DNA of 64,000 nt from Streptomyces guryensis (GCF_021261325.1 NZ_JAJSBI010000013.1:124001-188000); one strand, 5' to 3'; positions 11,413 through 20,252 are shown, counted from the first letter of the stretch. Program-made: numbers and translations. The notes: generated from the sequence alone by a model not told the origin.

Positions 11413-12660
11413 CTACTCGACGAGCGCATCCGGCTTGCCCTTGCTGCGCGGCCGTTCCTCGACCATCTTGCCCCAGACGATCAACCGGTACTTGCTGGTG
11501 AACTCCGGAGTACAGGTGGTCAGCGTGATGTACCGGCCCGGCTTCGTGAAACCCGACTGGGGCGGCACGGGACCGATCACGCTCGTATTGCTCGGCGACG
11601 TCACCGGCAGTGTCGACGTCACCTTGTACACGAAGTACTCGTCCTGCGTCTCGACGACGACCTCGTCGCCCTTCTTCAGCTTGTTGATGTACCGGAAGGG
11701 CTCGCCGTGCGTGTTGCGGTGGCCCGCGAGCGCGAAGTTGCCGGTCTTCGCGTCGGGCATCGCCGTCTTCAGCCTGCCCTCGCTGTAGTGACCGACCATG
11801 CCCTTGTCGAGCACCTGCTTGTTACTGACGCCCTGGGCGATCGGCACGACCACGTCCAGTTCGGGGATGTGGAGGATCGCGAAACCCTGGCCCGGCTCGA
11901 ACTCGCCCGGAGCGCGCTTCCCGCTCGCCCAGTCGTTCTGGAGGGTGCTGGTCTCCTGGTCCGCCGCCGCATGCGCCCGGACGTTCGTCCACCACAGCTG
12001 GTAGGTGACGAACAGCAGCATCAGCACGCCGGTGGTGATGAACACCTCACCGACCGCCCGGCTCGCGACGACGCCCGGACTGGGCTTGCGTGCGCGTGCC
12101 TGCCGGCGAGCCTCGACGCGCGAAAGCGGCGCCCCGGAACCCTCGGCGGACGCCTCCTCGGTGTCTTCCGACACCTCCGAGATCGCACGAGCGCCCCCAT
12201 GGCGCCCATGACGGCGCTTGGCGGCCTTCCTCCGGGCCGCTCGGCCGCCCGGAGTGGTTCCAGTGGCAGACGTGGCCGTTGAGGCGTCAGAGGGCGATAT
12301 GGAACCGCCCGCCGACGGCTCCGGTATCCGCAGAGCCACCGTCTCGTCGTCGATGGGCGGGAGATACGACTCCGGCTCCTCCGCGAGCGGCGGTACGTAC
12401 GACTCCTCGACAGACGGTGCGTACGGCTCTTCCCCGACCGCCCCATACGCCCCGTGCCGCCCCTGCTGCCCCGCCGCATCAGCGTTCCACTCATCGAAGG
12501 CCCCGGAGGCCCCGAACGCACCGGACGCACCGGACGCACCGGCCGCACCGGACGCCTCGAACGAACCGGACGCCTCATACCCCTCGTACGACTCGTACCC
12601 CTCGTACGGCTCCTGCCCGTACGAGGCGGCGGACTCGCGCTCGGGGCGCAGCGCGGTCAC
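11413..12660 (-). CDS. Class E sortase with long disordered N-terminus
   Basis: 415 residues. About 200 N-terminal residues are low in complexity (Gly, Ser, Glu, Tyr, Ala repeats such as EPYEGYESYEGYEASGSF). A membrane helix and the sortase domain follow, with LAGHRNTHG and TLTTC (Cys383). GTG 12660 overlaps the stop of the pabA-type gene as GTGA, so translation is coupled. The long N-tail resembles S. coelicolor SrtE1. A run of short degenerate repeats near 12490-12600 encodes the Ala/Ser/Gly tract. Confidence 0.9.
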   Translation of the reverse strand: MTALRPERESAASYGQEPYEGYESYEGYEASGSFEASGAAGASGASGAFGASGAFDEWNADAAGQQGRHGAYGAVGEEPYAPSVEESYVPPLAEEPESYLPPIDDETVALRIPEPSAGGSISPSDASTATSATGTTPGGRAARRKAAKRRHGRHGGARAISEVSEDTEEASAEGSGAPLSRVEARRQARARKPSPGVVASRAVGEVFITTGVLMLLFVTYQLWWTNVRAHAAADQETSTLQNDWASGKRAPGEFEPGQGFAILHIPELDVVVPIAQGVSNKQVLDKGMVGHYSEGRLKTAMPDAKTGNFALAGHRNTHGEPFRYINKLKKGDEVVVETQDEYFVYKVTSTLPVTSPSNTSVIGPVPPQSGFTKPGRYITLTTCTPEFTSKYRLIVWGKMVEERPRSKGKPDALVE

Positions 12661-13295
12661 GCCGTGGCCCTGCCCACCACCGGGGCGAGCCCCGCCGACC
12701 TCGCCACGGCACCCTGGTCGCCGCACTCCACCAGCCAGTTGGCCAGCATCCGGTGGCCGTGCTCGGTCAGCACCGACTCCGGGTGGAACTGCACGCCCTC
12801 GACCGGCAGTTCACGGTGCCGCAGCCCCATGATGATCCCGTCGTGCGTCCGCGCGGTCACCTCCAGCTCGGCCGGCACCGTCTCCGGCTCCGCGGCCAGC
12901 GAGTGGTAGCGCGTCGCCGTGAACGGCGAGGGCAGCCCGGCGAAGACACCCCGGCCCCCGTGCTCGACCAGCGAGGTCTTGCCGTGCAGCAACTCGGGCG
13001 CACGATCCACCACACCGCCGTACGCCACCTGCATCGACTGCATGCCCAGGCAGACACCGAACACCGGGACACCCGTCGCCGCGCAGTGCCGCACCATCTC
13101 GATGCAGACACCCGCCTCCTCCGGCTTACCCGGCCCGGGCGACAGCAGCACACCGTCGAAACCGTCCTGGGCGTGCGCCGTCGACACCTCGTCGTTGCGC
13201 AGCACCTCGCACTCGGCGCCCAGCTGGTACAGGTACTGCACCAGGTTGAAGACGAAGCTGTCGTAGTTGTCGACGACGAGAATCCGCGCACTCAC
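12657..13295 (-). CDS. pabA: Glutamine amidotransferase, PabA/TrpG type
   Basis: 212 residues, a class I glutamine amidotransferase. It has the oxyanion-strand motif SPGPGKPEEAG, the nucleophile cysteine in GVCLGMQ, and the His/Glu pair in VQFHPESV. Such subunits supply ammonia for p-aminobenzoate or anthranilate from chorismate. No synthase large subunit is adjacent, so the partner is encoded elsewhere and PabA versus TrpG cannot be settled here. GTG 13295 overlaps the stop of the upstream small gene. Its place between sortase genes is conserved in Streptomyces as far as I recall. Confidence 0.88.
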   Translation of the reverse strand: MSARILVVDNYDSFVFNLVQYLYQLGAECEVLRNDEVSTAHAQDGFDGVLLSPGPGKPEEAGVCIEMVRHCAATGVPVFGVCLGMQSMQVAYGGVVDRAPELLHGKTSLVEHGGRGVFAGLPSPFTATRYHSLAAEPETVPAELEVTARTHDGIIMGLRHRELPVEGVQFHPESVLTEHGHRMLANWLVECGDQGAVARSAGLAPVVGRATA

Positions 13296-13453
13296 TGGTT
13301 GTCCACCGTCACATCGTTGAAGGGCAGCAGCGGTTCGGCCCACGGGAAGACGTACTGGAACAGGACATAGATCACGGCCAGGACCAGCAGGAGTGAGATC
13401 AGCGCCCTCACCCACACGTTTCCCGGCAGATGCCGCCAGATCCAGCCGTACAT
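13292..13453 (-). CDS. Small membrane protein, 53 residues
   Basis: Short product with one strong membrane helix (about 17-40) and a C-terminal tail ending VTVDNQ. ATG 13453 is preceded by GGAAGGGA. The stop overlaps the next gene's GTG, and a sortase gene lies 53 bases upstream, so it belongs to the same transcription unit. Function unknown; position suggests an envelope role. Confidence 0.75.
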   Translation of the reverse strand: MYGWIWRHLPGNVWVRALISLLLVLAVIYVLFQYVFPWAEPLLPFNDVTVDNQ

Positions 13454-13506
13454 GCCGTCCCTTCCGTTCCACCACGGCACCAGACTCACGCCGTACCCGC
13501 ACCAGA

Positions 13507-14199
13507 CTAACGGCGCAGCGCCTCTGGTTTCCCGGCCTCCACAGGCTGTGTGGAATCCAGGTGCGCCCACACGATCAGCCGGTGACTGTGCCCCCACTCC
13601 GGATCGCACGTGGTGAGCGTCAGATAACGGCCTTCCCGCGTGTACCCCGACTTACGTGGCACAGGATCGATCACCTCAACGTCCGTCGGCACAGTTTTGT
13701 AGGGGCCTTTGTCGATCCGATACGTGAACCAGGTGGTCCCGTCGGTCAGCACCACCGCGTCACCGGGCCGCAGCTTCGGGAAGTCCACGAACGGATCTCC
13801 GTACGTACGCCGGTGCCCCGCGACCGCGAAGTTGCCCTCCTGCCCCAGCTGCGCGGTGTTCGCGTAGTGACCGAGCCCCTTCTTCAGCGTGCTCACGGCG
13901 GTGTCCTCGAGCACGGGCTTGTTCCACGTGAAACCAAGCCGCGGGATGTACATGATCGCGAAGGGCCGGCCCCCGACATACGGAGCCGGCCTCCTGGGAC
14001 CCGCGGAAGCACCGGGCGCGACAGTCGCCGCCGGATGCGCCGTCTGCTTCGCCCACTGGTCCTTCAGGACATCGATCTGATGGTCCATCGCACCGTTCGC
14101 CCGCACACCGGTCCAGAACAGTACATAAACGACGAAGAGGACGATCAGGCTACCTACGGTGATACAGAGCTCACTGACGGTCCTGACGACGACGCGCAC
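13507..14199 (-). CDS. Third class E-like sortase
   Basis: 230 residues. N-terminal membrane helix (about 8-32), then a sortase domain with VAGHRRTYG, TLTTC (Cys198) and HSHRLIVW; the active-site Cys, His and Arg are all present. It has no long N-terminal extension, unlike the second sortase. It precedes the small membrane protein in the same orientation. A one-mismatch parS sequence lies inside it (13923-13936). Substrate unknown. Confidence 0.9.
   Translation of the reverse strand: MRVVVRTVSELCITVGSLIVLFVVYVLFWTGVRANGAMDHQIDVLKDQWAKQTAHPAATVAPGASAGPRRPAPYVGGRPFAIMYIPRLGFTWNKPVLEDTAVSTLKKGLGHYANTAQLGQEGNFAVAGHRRTYGDPFVDFPKLRPGDAVVLTDGTTWFTYRIDKGPYKTVPTDVEVIDPVPRKSGYTREGRYLTLTTCDPEWGHSHRLIVWAHLDSTQPVEAGKPEALRR
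13923..13936. promoter_or_regulatory. Near-parS sequence (one mismatch)
   Basis: GTTCCACGTGAAAC differs from the parS consensus GTTTCACGTGAAAC at one base. It lies inside a sortase gene, so coding constraint could also explain it. Possible weak ParB site. Confidence 0.45.
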
Positions 14200-14223
14200 C
14201 GGCAGCTCCCGAAACGGCTCAGT

Positions 14224-15003
14224 TCACTCCACGGGCTGGGCGTAGTGCAGATCCACTGTGCCCGAGTAACCCGGCAGAGTCACCGTCCCGTCCTGGGTGA
14301 CTTTCCAGCCTAGGCCGTACACATTCACGTACACCATGTAGTTCTGGATCGCCGGGGACGCGGACAGCGCCTTGTTCAGCCGGTCGGGATCCCCGATCGC
14401 CGTGATCTTGTACGGCGGCGAGTAGACGCGCCCCTGAAGGATCAGGGTGTTGCCCACACAGCGCACGGCACTGGTGGAGATCAGCCGCTGATCCATCACC
14501 TTGATGCCCTTCGCGCCGCCCTGCCACAGCGCGTTCACCACGGCCTGCAGATCCTGCTGGTGGATGACCAGATAGTCGGGCTGCGGCTCGGGATAGCCGG
14601 GAAGCTTGGCGGTGGCGTCCGGCGGGGCGTCGTTGAGCGTGACGGTGATCGCCTCGCCCTTCACCTGCTGCGTACCCGCGCCCTTCTCCAGAGCCGCGAG
14701 CTTCTCGTCCTGCGCCTTGGTGCTGCCGTCGTCACGCTCGGCGAAGGACTCGACCTCACGGCGCAGGGAGCCGTTGGACTCGTCCAGCGCGCCGTTCTTG
14801 CGGCTGCGCTCCTGGATGAGGTCGGAAAGCTTCAGCAAGGACGTGTCCGTGCGGATATTGGTGCCCTTGGCCGTGTTGAAACTGGTGAAGAAAATGAGCC
14901 CCGCGAGGGCGAAGACGGCCACCGTGAGCACCCGCACCGGCCGGAGACGGCGTCCGCGGGCAGGACTGGATCCGTCCTGGGGGGAGTCGGCAGAATTGCT
15001 CAA
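14224..15003 (-). CDS. DUF881-family membrane protein
   Basis: 259 residues. A basic N-terminus, one membrane helix (about 25-45), a coiled-coil-like stretch rich in Glu/Lys/Arg (about 60-105), then the DUF881 domain with GGAKGIKVMDQRLIST and the VGNTLILQGRVYSPPY region. DUF881 proteins lie next to division genes in Gram-positives; their role is unknown. The start is TTG 15003 with AAGGAGATAAGG upstream. It is divergent from crgA across about 140 bases. Confidence 0.88.
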   Translation of the reverse strand: MSNSADSPQDGSSPARGRRLRPVRVLTVAVFALAGLIFFTSFNTAKGTNIRTDTSLLKLSDLIQERSRKNGALDESNGSLRREVESFAERDDGSTKAQDEKLAALEKGAGTQQVKGEAITVTLNDAPPDATAKLPGYPEPQPDYLVIHQQDLQAVVNALWQGGAKGIKVMDQRLISTSAVRCVGNTLILQGRVYSPPYKITAIGDPDRLNKALSASPAIQNYMVYVNVYGLGWKVTQDGTVTLPGYSGTVDLHYAQPVE

Positions 15004-15145
15004 CGTACCCTTATCTCCTTCGGCGCCGCGGAAGCACTACGCTAACGGACGCCCGGGGGAGCGCTAAGAGTCCCCTTGTACGCTGCTCCGGAGCCAGCCC
15101 CAGTTCCCTGCGCGGCCACGCAGCGCATCGACAGGAGAGACCCTC

Positions 15146-15400
15146 GTGCCGAAGTCACGTATCCGCAAGAAGGCCGACTACACGCCGCCGCCCGCGAAGC
15201 AGGCGACCAGCATCAAGCTGAACAGCCGTGCCTGGGTCGCGCCCGTCATGCTGGCCATGTTCCTCATCGGCCTCGCCTGGATCGTCGTTTTCTACGTGAC
15301 CGACGGTTCACTGCCCATCGACGCTCTGGACAACTGGAACATCGTGGTGGGCTTCGGCTTCATTGCCGCCGGATTCGGCGTCTCCACGCAGTGGAAGTAA
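15146..15400 (+). CDS. crgA: Septation inhibitor / division protein CrgA
   Basis: 84 residues with two membrane helices (about 31-51 and 66-80) and the conserved N-terminus MPKSRIRKK. CrgA interacts with divisome proteins and inhibits FtsZ ring formation during Streptomyces sporulation; in mycobacteria it helps recruit division proteins. Length and motif fit the family. GTG 15146 has an AGGAGAG ribosome site. Confidence 0.96.
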   Translation: MPKSRIRKKADYTPPPAKQATSIKLNSRAWVAPVMLAMFLIGLAWIVVFYVTDGSLPIDALDNWNIVVGFGFIAAGFGVSTQWK

Positions 15401-15447
15401 CGGCCACACCTCGGTGAACACAGCCCTGCCCAGGGCTATCCGCTGAG

Positions 15448-15658
15448 TTATCCACAGCCCGCAGAAAAATCCACAGCTCCTGGGGAAAAGAACGACCATC
15501 TGTGGATAACCCGTCGAGCATTGACGCCGATACGACCATCCCACCCACCATCGCAAGCCTGTTCGCCCCCTTCCTGACCTGCACAAACGCAGGTCAGTGA
15601 CAGGGGGCACAGCTGTTCCCGCACGCTATGCACAAGATTGGCAACCCGCTGTGGACAA
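15448..15658. promoter_or_regulatory. DnaA-box cluster outside oriC
   Basis: Within 211 non-coding bases there are TTATCCACA (15448-15456), a weaker AAATCCACA (15467-15475), TGTGGATAA (15501-15509, inverted) and TGTGGACAA (15650-15658, inverted; the exact complement of the Streptomyces consensus TTGTCCACA). It lies between crgA (+) and the rhomboid gene (-), some 34 kb from oriC. It could titrate DnaA or regulate flanking genes; that is inference. Confidence 0.65.
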
Positions 15659-15667
15659 CCGCGCACG

Positions 15668-16582
15668 TCAGGTGAGTTGTGCCGTCCTGAGCAGGGTCAG
15701 GACCACCACGACCACCAGGACCAGGGCGCAGGTGCCGTACTGGACGAGGGCGCGGTGTTCGCGCGGGGCGTGGACCATGGCGTAGCCGGTGATCACGCCG
15801 GCGACGAGGCCGCCGATGTGGGCCTGCCAGGCGATGTTGAAGCCCGGACTGAAGGTGATGATGAGGTTGATCACCAGCAGAGCGATCAAGGGCCGCAAGT
15901 CGTAGTTGAGTCGGCGCAGGAGGACGGCGGTGGCGCCGAGGAGCCCGAAGATTGCGCCGGAGGCACCCAGAGAGGGCTGGTTGGGCGCTGCGAGAAGATA
16001 GGTGAGCGCGCTGCCGGCCAGTCCGGAGACGAAGTAGAGGGTGAGGTAGCGGGCGCGACCGAGGGCTGCTTCCAGGGGGCCGCCGATCCACCACAGGCTG
16101 AGCATGTTGAACAGGATGTGGATGTAGCTGCCGTGCAGGAACATGGCGGTCAGCAGCCGGTAGTACTGGCCTTGGGCAATGCCTTCGACGCCGCCGAGCT
16201 GGGGAACGTAGGCCTGGCCGATGAGTTCGAACCGGTTGGTGAAGCGGTCTCCGACGGACATCTGGACGAGGAAGACGGCGAGGTTGATCCCGATGAGCAG
16301 CTTGGTGATCAGGCGGGGGTCGGCGGTGATGGTGCCGCCGGCGATGGTGCGGGGTCGGGTGGCGGCCGGGGGGTGTCCGGTGCCGGAGTCGCCGCGGGCG
16401 CATTCGGGGCATTGGAAGCCGACGGAGGCGTTGACCATGCATTCGGGGCAGATGGGGCGTTCGCAGCGGGCGCAGCGGATGCCGGTCTCCCGGTCGGGGT
16501 GGCGGTAGCAGCCGGGCGGGCTCTGGGCGTGCCGGGGTCCCTGGTCGTCCGGGCCCTGTGGGCTGCCTGGCGCCTGGTCCAT
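15668..16582 (-). CDS. Rhomboid-family intramembrane serine protease with zinc-binding N-terminus
   Basis: 304 residues. Residues 20-65 carry pairs of Cys and a His (CYRHPDRETGIRC, CPEC, CPEC) resembling a B-box zinc finger. Six membrane helices follow with the rhomboid motifs: HILFNMLSLWW, the catalytic serine in GASGAIFG, and the catalytic histidine in AHIGG. It would cleave membrane-embedded substrates; none is known here. It is separated from the upstream cyclophilin gene by a terminator. Confidence 0.92.
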   Translation of the reverse strand: MDQAPGSPQGPDDQGPRHAQSPPGCYRHPDRETGIRCARCERPICPECMVNASVGFQCPECARGDSGTGHPPAATRPRTIAGGTITADPRLITKLLIGINLAVFLVQMSVGDRFTNRFELIGQAYVPQLGGVEGIAQGQYYRLLTAMFLHGSYIHILFNMLSLWWIGGPLEAALGRARYLTLYFVSGLAGSALTYLLAAPNQPSLGASGAIFGLLGATAVLLRRLNYDLRPLIALLVINLIITFSPGFNIAWQAHIGGLVAGVITGYAMVHAPREHRALVQYGTCALVLVVVVVLTLLRTAQLT

Positions 16583-16625
16583 GAGATCCCCTAGGTCGTC
16601 GGTCGGGCGCCGTGCACAAATGCAC

Positions 16626-16657
16626 CGCCCCGCCCATCTTTACGGATGGGCGGGGCG
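16626..16657 (-). terminator. Terminator after the cyclophilin gene
   Basis: Arms of 13 bases (CGCCCCGCCCATC and complement) around TTTACG. It lies between the cyclophilin stop and the rhomboid start, both on the minus strand. Confidence 0.85.
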
Positions 16658-16710
16658 TTTGGTTCCTGCTGTGCGGGGACTCGACCTTGCGGGTGTTGTC
16701 CTCGTGGGTC

Positions 16711-17244
16711 TCAGCCCTCGCGGGTTTCCACGACGACGGATTCGATGACGACGTCGTTGACCGGGCGGTCGGTGCGGGGGTTGGTCTGGGCGGTGGCGAT
16801 GGCGTCGATCACCTTCTGGCTGGCGGCGTCGGTGACCTCTCCGAAGATGGTGTGCTTGCGGTTCAGCCACGTCGTGGGAGAGACGGTGATGAAGAACTGC
16901 GAGCCGTTGGTGCCCGGACCGGCGTTGGCCATGGCCAGCAGGTAGGGCTTGTTGAAGGAGAGGTCGGGGTGGAATTCGTCCTCGAACTGGTAGCCGGGGC
17001 CACCGGTGCCGTTGCCCAGCGGGTCTCCGCCCTGGATCATGAATCCACTGATCACCCGGTGGAAGACCGTGCCGTCGTAGAGCTTGTCGGTGGTCTTCTG
17101 GCCCGTTTCGGGGTTGACCCACTCACGCTCGCCCGTGGCGAGCTCGACAAAGTTCCGGACCGTCTTGGGCGCGTGGTTCGGCAGGAGCCGGACTTCGATG
17201 TCGCCGTTGTTGGTCTTCAGGGTGGCGTAAAGCTGCTCAGCCAC
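16711..17244 (-). CDS. ppiA: Peptidyl-prolyl cis-trans isomerase, cyclophilin type
   Basis: 177 residues covering one cyclophilin domain. Motifs include FHRVISGFMIQGGD (catalytic Arg region), NGSQFFI and a Trp near NRKHTIFGEV. No signal peptide, so cytoplasmic. GTG 17244 follows GGAAGG. The frame stays open far upstream but that part has no coding features and is excluded. Bacterial PpiA-type enzymes speed proline isomerisation in protein folding. Confidence 0.95.
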   Translation of the reverse strand: MAEQLYATLKTNNGDIEVRLLPNHAPKTVRNFVELATGEREWVNPETGQKTTDKLYDGTVFHRVISGFMIQGGDPLGNGTGGPGYQFEDEFHPDLSFNKPYLLAMANAGPGTNGSQFFITVSPTTWLNRKHTIFGEVTDAASQKVIDAIATAQTNPRTDRPVNDVVIESVVVETREG

Positions 17245-17607
17245 GATCTGCCTTCCGTTGTCTTCCTGTGACTCCCTGATCCTCGCACGGTCTGGGTCGC
17301 CCGTCGCCCGGCGCCCGTCTACGAGCGCTTGTCGGGGGGTGTTGTTTGCAGAAAACCGGTCGAGTGTGTCCGGGCCGGGGGCGCTCGGCGGCGATCCGTG
17401 GCATTGTCGACGACAAGCGCCTGTTGCCCCGTATTCATCCTCTATTGGACTTGATCGGCTCTTGGTCATCTCTTGTCGGGAGATCGTCCTGAGTCGGTTT
17501 GCATGACCCGGATGCCCGCCCTCACATGCCCCGTTGTCTCTTGACAGGCATGATCCGTAAAAGGGTGGAAAGTCGAAATACCGTACGCCACCGAGGAGGA
17601 GGAACCC
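17245..17607. other. Intergenic between divergent ppiA and DUF5324-like gene
   Basis: About 360 bases with no supported gene. A TTGACA hexamer lies at 17541-17546 but no matching -10 element was seen at normal spacing. Presumably carries both promoters. Confidence 0.4.
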
Positions 17608-18309
17608 GTGACCCGCATCGACAGCGTGCGCGCCGCGACCGGTTCGGCGAAGGACAGCGTGCTGCACGCCGCGGAAGTGGTGGCGCCCTACGCCGACACG
17701 GCCAAGGACAGGGCTGCGCACTACGCACACGAGGCACGCGTACGGCTCGCGCCGAAGGTGTCCCAAGCCGCCGATCAGGCCCGCGTCCAGTACGACGCCC
17801 ATGTCGCGCCGCGTCTGGAGCTGGCCCGTACGCATGTGCCGCCGAAGGTCGACCAGGCCGCCCATGAGGCTGCCGTCCGTACCCGGCTGGCGGCCCGGCA
17901 GGCCGCCGACTATTCCCGGCCGAGGCTTGAGCAGGCGGTGGCCGTGGCCGGGCCCGTGAGGGACGAGGCCGCTGCGCGCGGTGCCGCCGCGTTGGCTGCG
18001 CTGCGCGGTCAGGTCTCGGCGAAGGAGATTCAGAAACTGGTTCGTCGGCATGAGCGGCGGGCGAGGGCCGGCCGTGCTGCGAAGGTGCTGCTGGTGCTCG
18101 GTGCTCTTACGGGCGGTGCCTTCGCTGCCTGGAAGTGGTGGGACAAGCAGGCCAATCCTGACTGGCTGGTCGAGCCGCCCGCCGCGACGGAGGTTCCGGA
18201 GTCGAGTCGGCTGTCGTCGGTGGACGGCAGTGGTCAGTCGCTGCTCGACCCGGAGGTGCAGGCCAAGGAGGCCGAGGAGGAGGCCGCGCAGCGCGACGAC
18301 GGCCGGTGA
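17608..18309 (+). CDS. DUF5324-like membrane protein
   Basis: 233 residues, Ala-rich and largely helical (repeated AA, YA, RA patterns), resembling an amphipathic repeat protein. A single membrane helix is near 155-175 (KVLLVLGALTGGAFAAW). The C-terminal tail is acidic. It matches the Streptomyces DUF5324 family by memory. GTG 17608 has a GAGGAGGA ribosome site. Function unknown. Confidence 0.82.
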   Translation: MTRIDSVRAATGSAKDSVLHAAEVVAPYADTAKDRAAHYAHEARVRLAPKVSQAADQARVQYDAHVAPRLELARTHVPPKVDQAAHEAAVRTRLAARQAADYSRPRLEQAVAVAGPVRDEAAARGAAALAALRGQVSAKEIQKLVRRHERRARAGRAAKVLLVLGALTGGAFAAWKWWDKQANPDWLVEPPAATEVPESSRLSSVDGSGQSLLDPEVQAKEAEEEAAQRDDGR

Positions 18310-19119
18310 CCTGCTGTGGGTCGAACTGCGGTGTGGGGCGGGAGACTTGAGGGTCTTCCGCCCCATGGCTGTTTCACGTGAAACACAGCAGGCGGCGCAG
18401 TTCGCTCGATGGTTGATGGTGGTGGCGTGCGAGATGGCGGATCTGCGCGGTGAGCGCTCTGTGCCCAGGGGCTCCCGGACGGGTGCCCGCAGCGTCAATG
18501 TCTTTCGGTACCACGGGGCCGCTTGGCTCAGCGTGATCCTCCCGCAGCATCGGTGCGTGCGGGATGGGCGGCGGGGTGCACGGTGCCGGGTGGGACGTGT
18601 TCGGGGGTCCTGGCGAGGGTGACCGGCAGTCGGGCCAGTCCATCGGCCGCGATCATGGGGAGTGAGGTGCTCTCCCAGGTCGACCCGCGTGGCGGCCTTC
18701 GGTGTCGGACGTAGCCGCCGACGCGGCTTTGCCCGAGCAGGCCCACCCGGGAGGTGTCGATCCGGCCCTTCACGCCTTTGACCGCCAAACCGTGGTCGAT
18801 TCCCCGTGTTGCGTTGAGGTCGGAGAGCGGCCGCGGATGCGCGTTGACCAGGTCGGTGTAGCGATGGGGCCCAACTCCTTCTGCCCGCTTCCCGCGCAGC
18901 GCGCAGCGCGCAGCCGAACGAGCCCAGCAGGGAGCAGCGCAAAGCATCAAGGTGACACATGTGAGCTGAACGAAGGGTGACCATTCAACGCTGCTCTGGT
19001 GATGGGAATTGATTGACCTGCCCGGGAATTGATTAGCCGCCTCGATCTGACTCCCTGATCAACCCCTGCCCCCGAAGAGTTCTGTCTGCCCGAACCAACA
19101 GGACAGAAGGGAGCGGGGC
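18310..19119. other. Gene-poor stretch holding a parS site
   Basis: About 800 bases with no gene I can support. The parS site is at 18371-18384. A minus-strand open frame (18528-18950) lacks recognisable content and could be a decayed gene. This marks the left edge of the accessory block. Confidence 0.5.
18371..18384. promoter_or_regulatory. parS site (perfect)
   Basis: GTTTCACGTGAAAC, the perfect palindromic ParB-binding consensus of Streptomyces. It lies 38 kb from parAB in a non-coding region, in line with ParB sites spread over the origin region. Confidence 0.92.
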
Positions 19120-19533
19120 GTGTCCCGTTCACTCCGCAAGAAGTTCGCCGGCGCCCTGGCCGTCGCCGCCATGGTGGGTGGGTCGCTGACCCTGGCCGCC
19201 GGTGAGGCCAGTGCCATCCCCGTCCCCAACCCTCCCTGCAACTCCCCCGCCCTCACCGCCTGCGTCGCGATCTCCAACCACAGCGTGGACGCGTCCAGCT
19301 GGCGTATCAGTGTCACCGAGCCCAACGGCCACCGGTGGAACCGGTGCCTCCAGGGCGGCCGGGAGCACTCCACGAGCCACTGGACGAACGTGTGGTTTTC
19401 CAACAGCGACCAGGTCTCGCTGACGGCCTACCGCGGCGGGAACTGCGAGGGCTGGAGCAGGAACGACGACTGGTGGGGCGACTGGTTCTCGACCCAGGAC
19501 CAGTACCACATGATCGTCGTCAACAGGCACTGA
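19120..19533 (+). CDS. Small secreted protein
   Basis: 137 residues. A classical signal peptide (basic n-region, hydrophobic core, cleavage after ASA near residue 32) precedes a mature part of about 105 residues rich in Trp, Ser and Asn. Four cysteines in the mature part could form two disulphides. Family not recognised. GTG 19120 follows GGAGCGGGGC. Next to another Trp-rich secreted protein, so the two may act together. Confidence 0.8.
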   Translation: MSRSLRKKFAGALAVAAMVGGSLTLAAGEASAIPVPNPPCNSPALTACVAISNHSVDASSWRISVTEPNGHRWNRCLQGGREHSTSHWTNVWFSNSDQVSLTAYRGGNCEGWSRNDDWWGDWFSTQDQYHMIVVNRH

Positions 19534-19601
19534 CCGTCGTACACCGCTCGCACCACGGACCTCACCCCCCATTGCCTTTCTCCCCGCAAGGAGCCACTCA
19601 A

Positions 19602-20252
19602 GTGCGTCCCCATGCTCCGACGACCCCCGAAGCAGCGCCCACCGTGAACAAGAAGCGAAAGGCCCGCCGCTGGCTGGCGCCGGTACTGAGCCTGGGTCTC
19701 GCCCCGCTCATCCTGCTGGCCTCGCCCGGCTCCGCCTCGGCGGACACCTGGTGCTGGAAGCCGGACGGCTACGACATCCGCAAGGGCGACACCACCTGGG
19801 CCAGGTCCCAGACCCAGGCCGGCAACACCTTCCAGGACTGGGTGTGGCGCGGCCCCACCTTCCGCTGCCCCGTGAACTCACCCGGCTGCTCCTACTCCTG
19901 GCAGGAGCAGAAGACCACGGGCTGGCAGTGGTCGGTCGGCGTCAGCGTCAGCAACCCCGTCCCCTATCTGAACCAGGTGCTCGCCAGCATCACCCCCTCC
20001 TACGGACGCAACGGGTCCACTTCCACCACGTTCAACTTCGGCACGAACCTCCGCCCGGGGCAGTACGCCCAGCCGATCCAGGTGGTGGAGCGCCGCTGGA
20101 CGAAGGGCACCTTCGTCGGCGCCTTCCGCACCGACCACTCCGGCTGCGAACACGGCTCGGAGCGGTACTGGTGGGACGGCAACTACGAGTGGGGCAGCTG
20201 GCAGGCCAACCTCAGGGTCAACGACTACGGCTCGTACAACATCTGGAACTGA
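19602..20252 (+). CDS. Secreted Trp-rich protein, possible beta-pore-forming fold
   Basis: 216 residues. The signal peptide ends near SASA (about residue 47). The mature protein has several Cys and many Trp, and stretches alternating Ser/Thr with hydrophobic residues (WSVGVSVSN, STSTTFNFG), as seen in beta-barrel pore-forming toxins of the aerolysin group. That comparison is only a pattern impression. GTG 19602 has AAGGAG at 19588-19593. A strong terminator follows the gene. Confidence 0.72.
   Translation: MRPHAPTTPEAAPTVNKKRKARRWLAPVLSLGLAPLILLASPGSASADTWCWKPDGYDIRKGDTTWARSQTQAGNTFQDWVWRGPTFRCPVNSPGCSYSWQEQKTTGWQWSVGVSVSNPVPYLNQVLASITPSYGRNGSTSTTFNFGTNLRPGQYAQPIQVVERRWTKGTFVGAFRTDHSGCEHGSERYWWDGNYEWGSWQANLRVNDYGSYNIWN

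Noticed and set aside
18528-18950. Minus-strand frame in the gap before the secreted proteins
   Set aside because: No recognisable motif or ribosome site; at best a remnant.
17245-18984. Upstream extension of the cyclophilin frame
   Set aside because: No ribosome site, crosses another gene and the parS site; the cyclophilin domain starts at GTG 17244.
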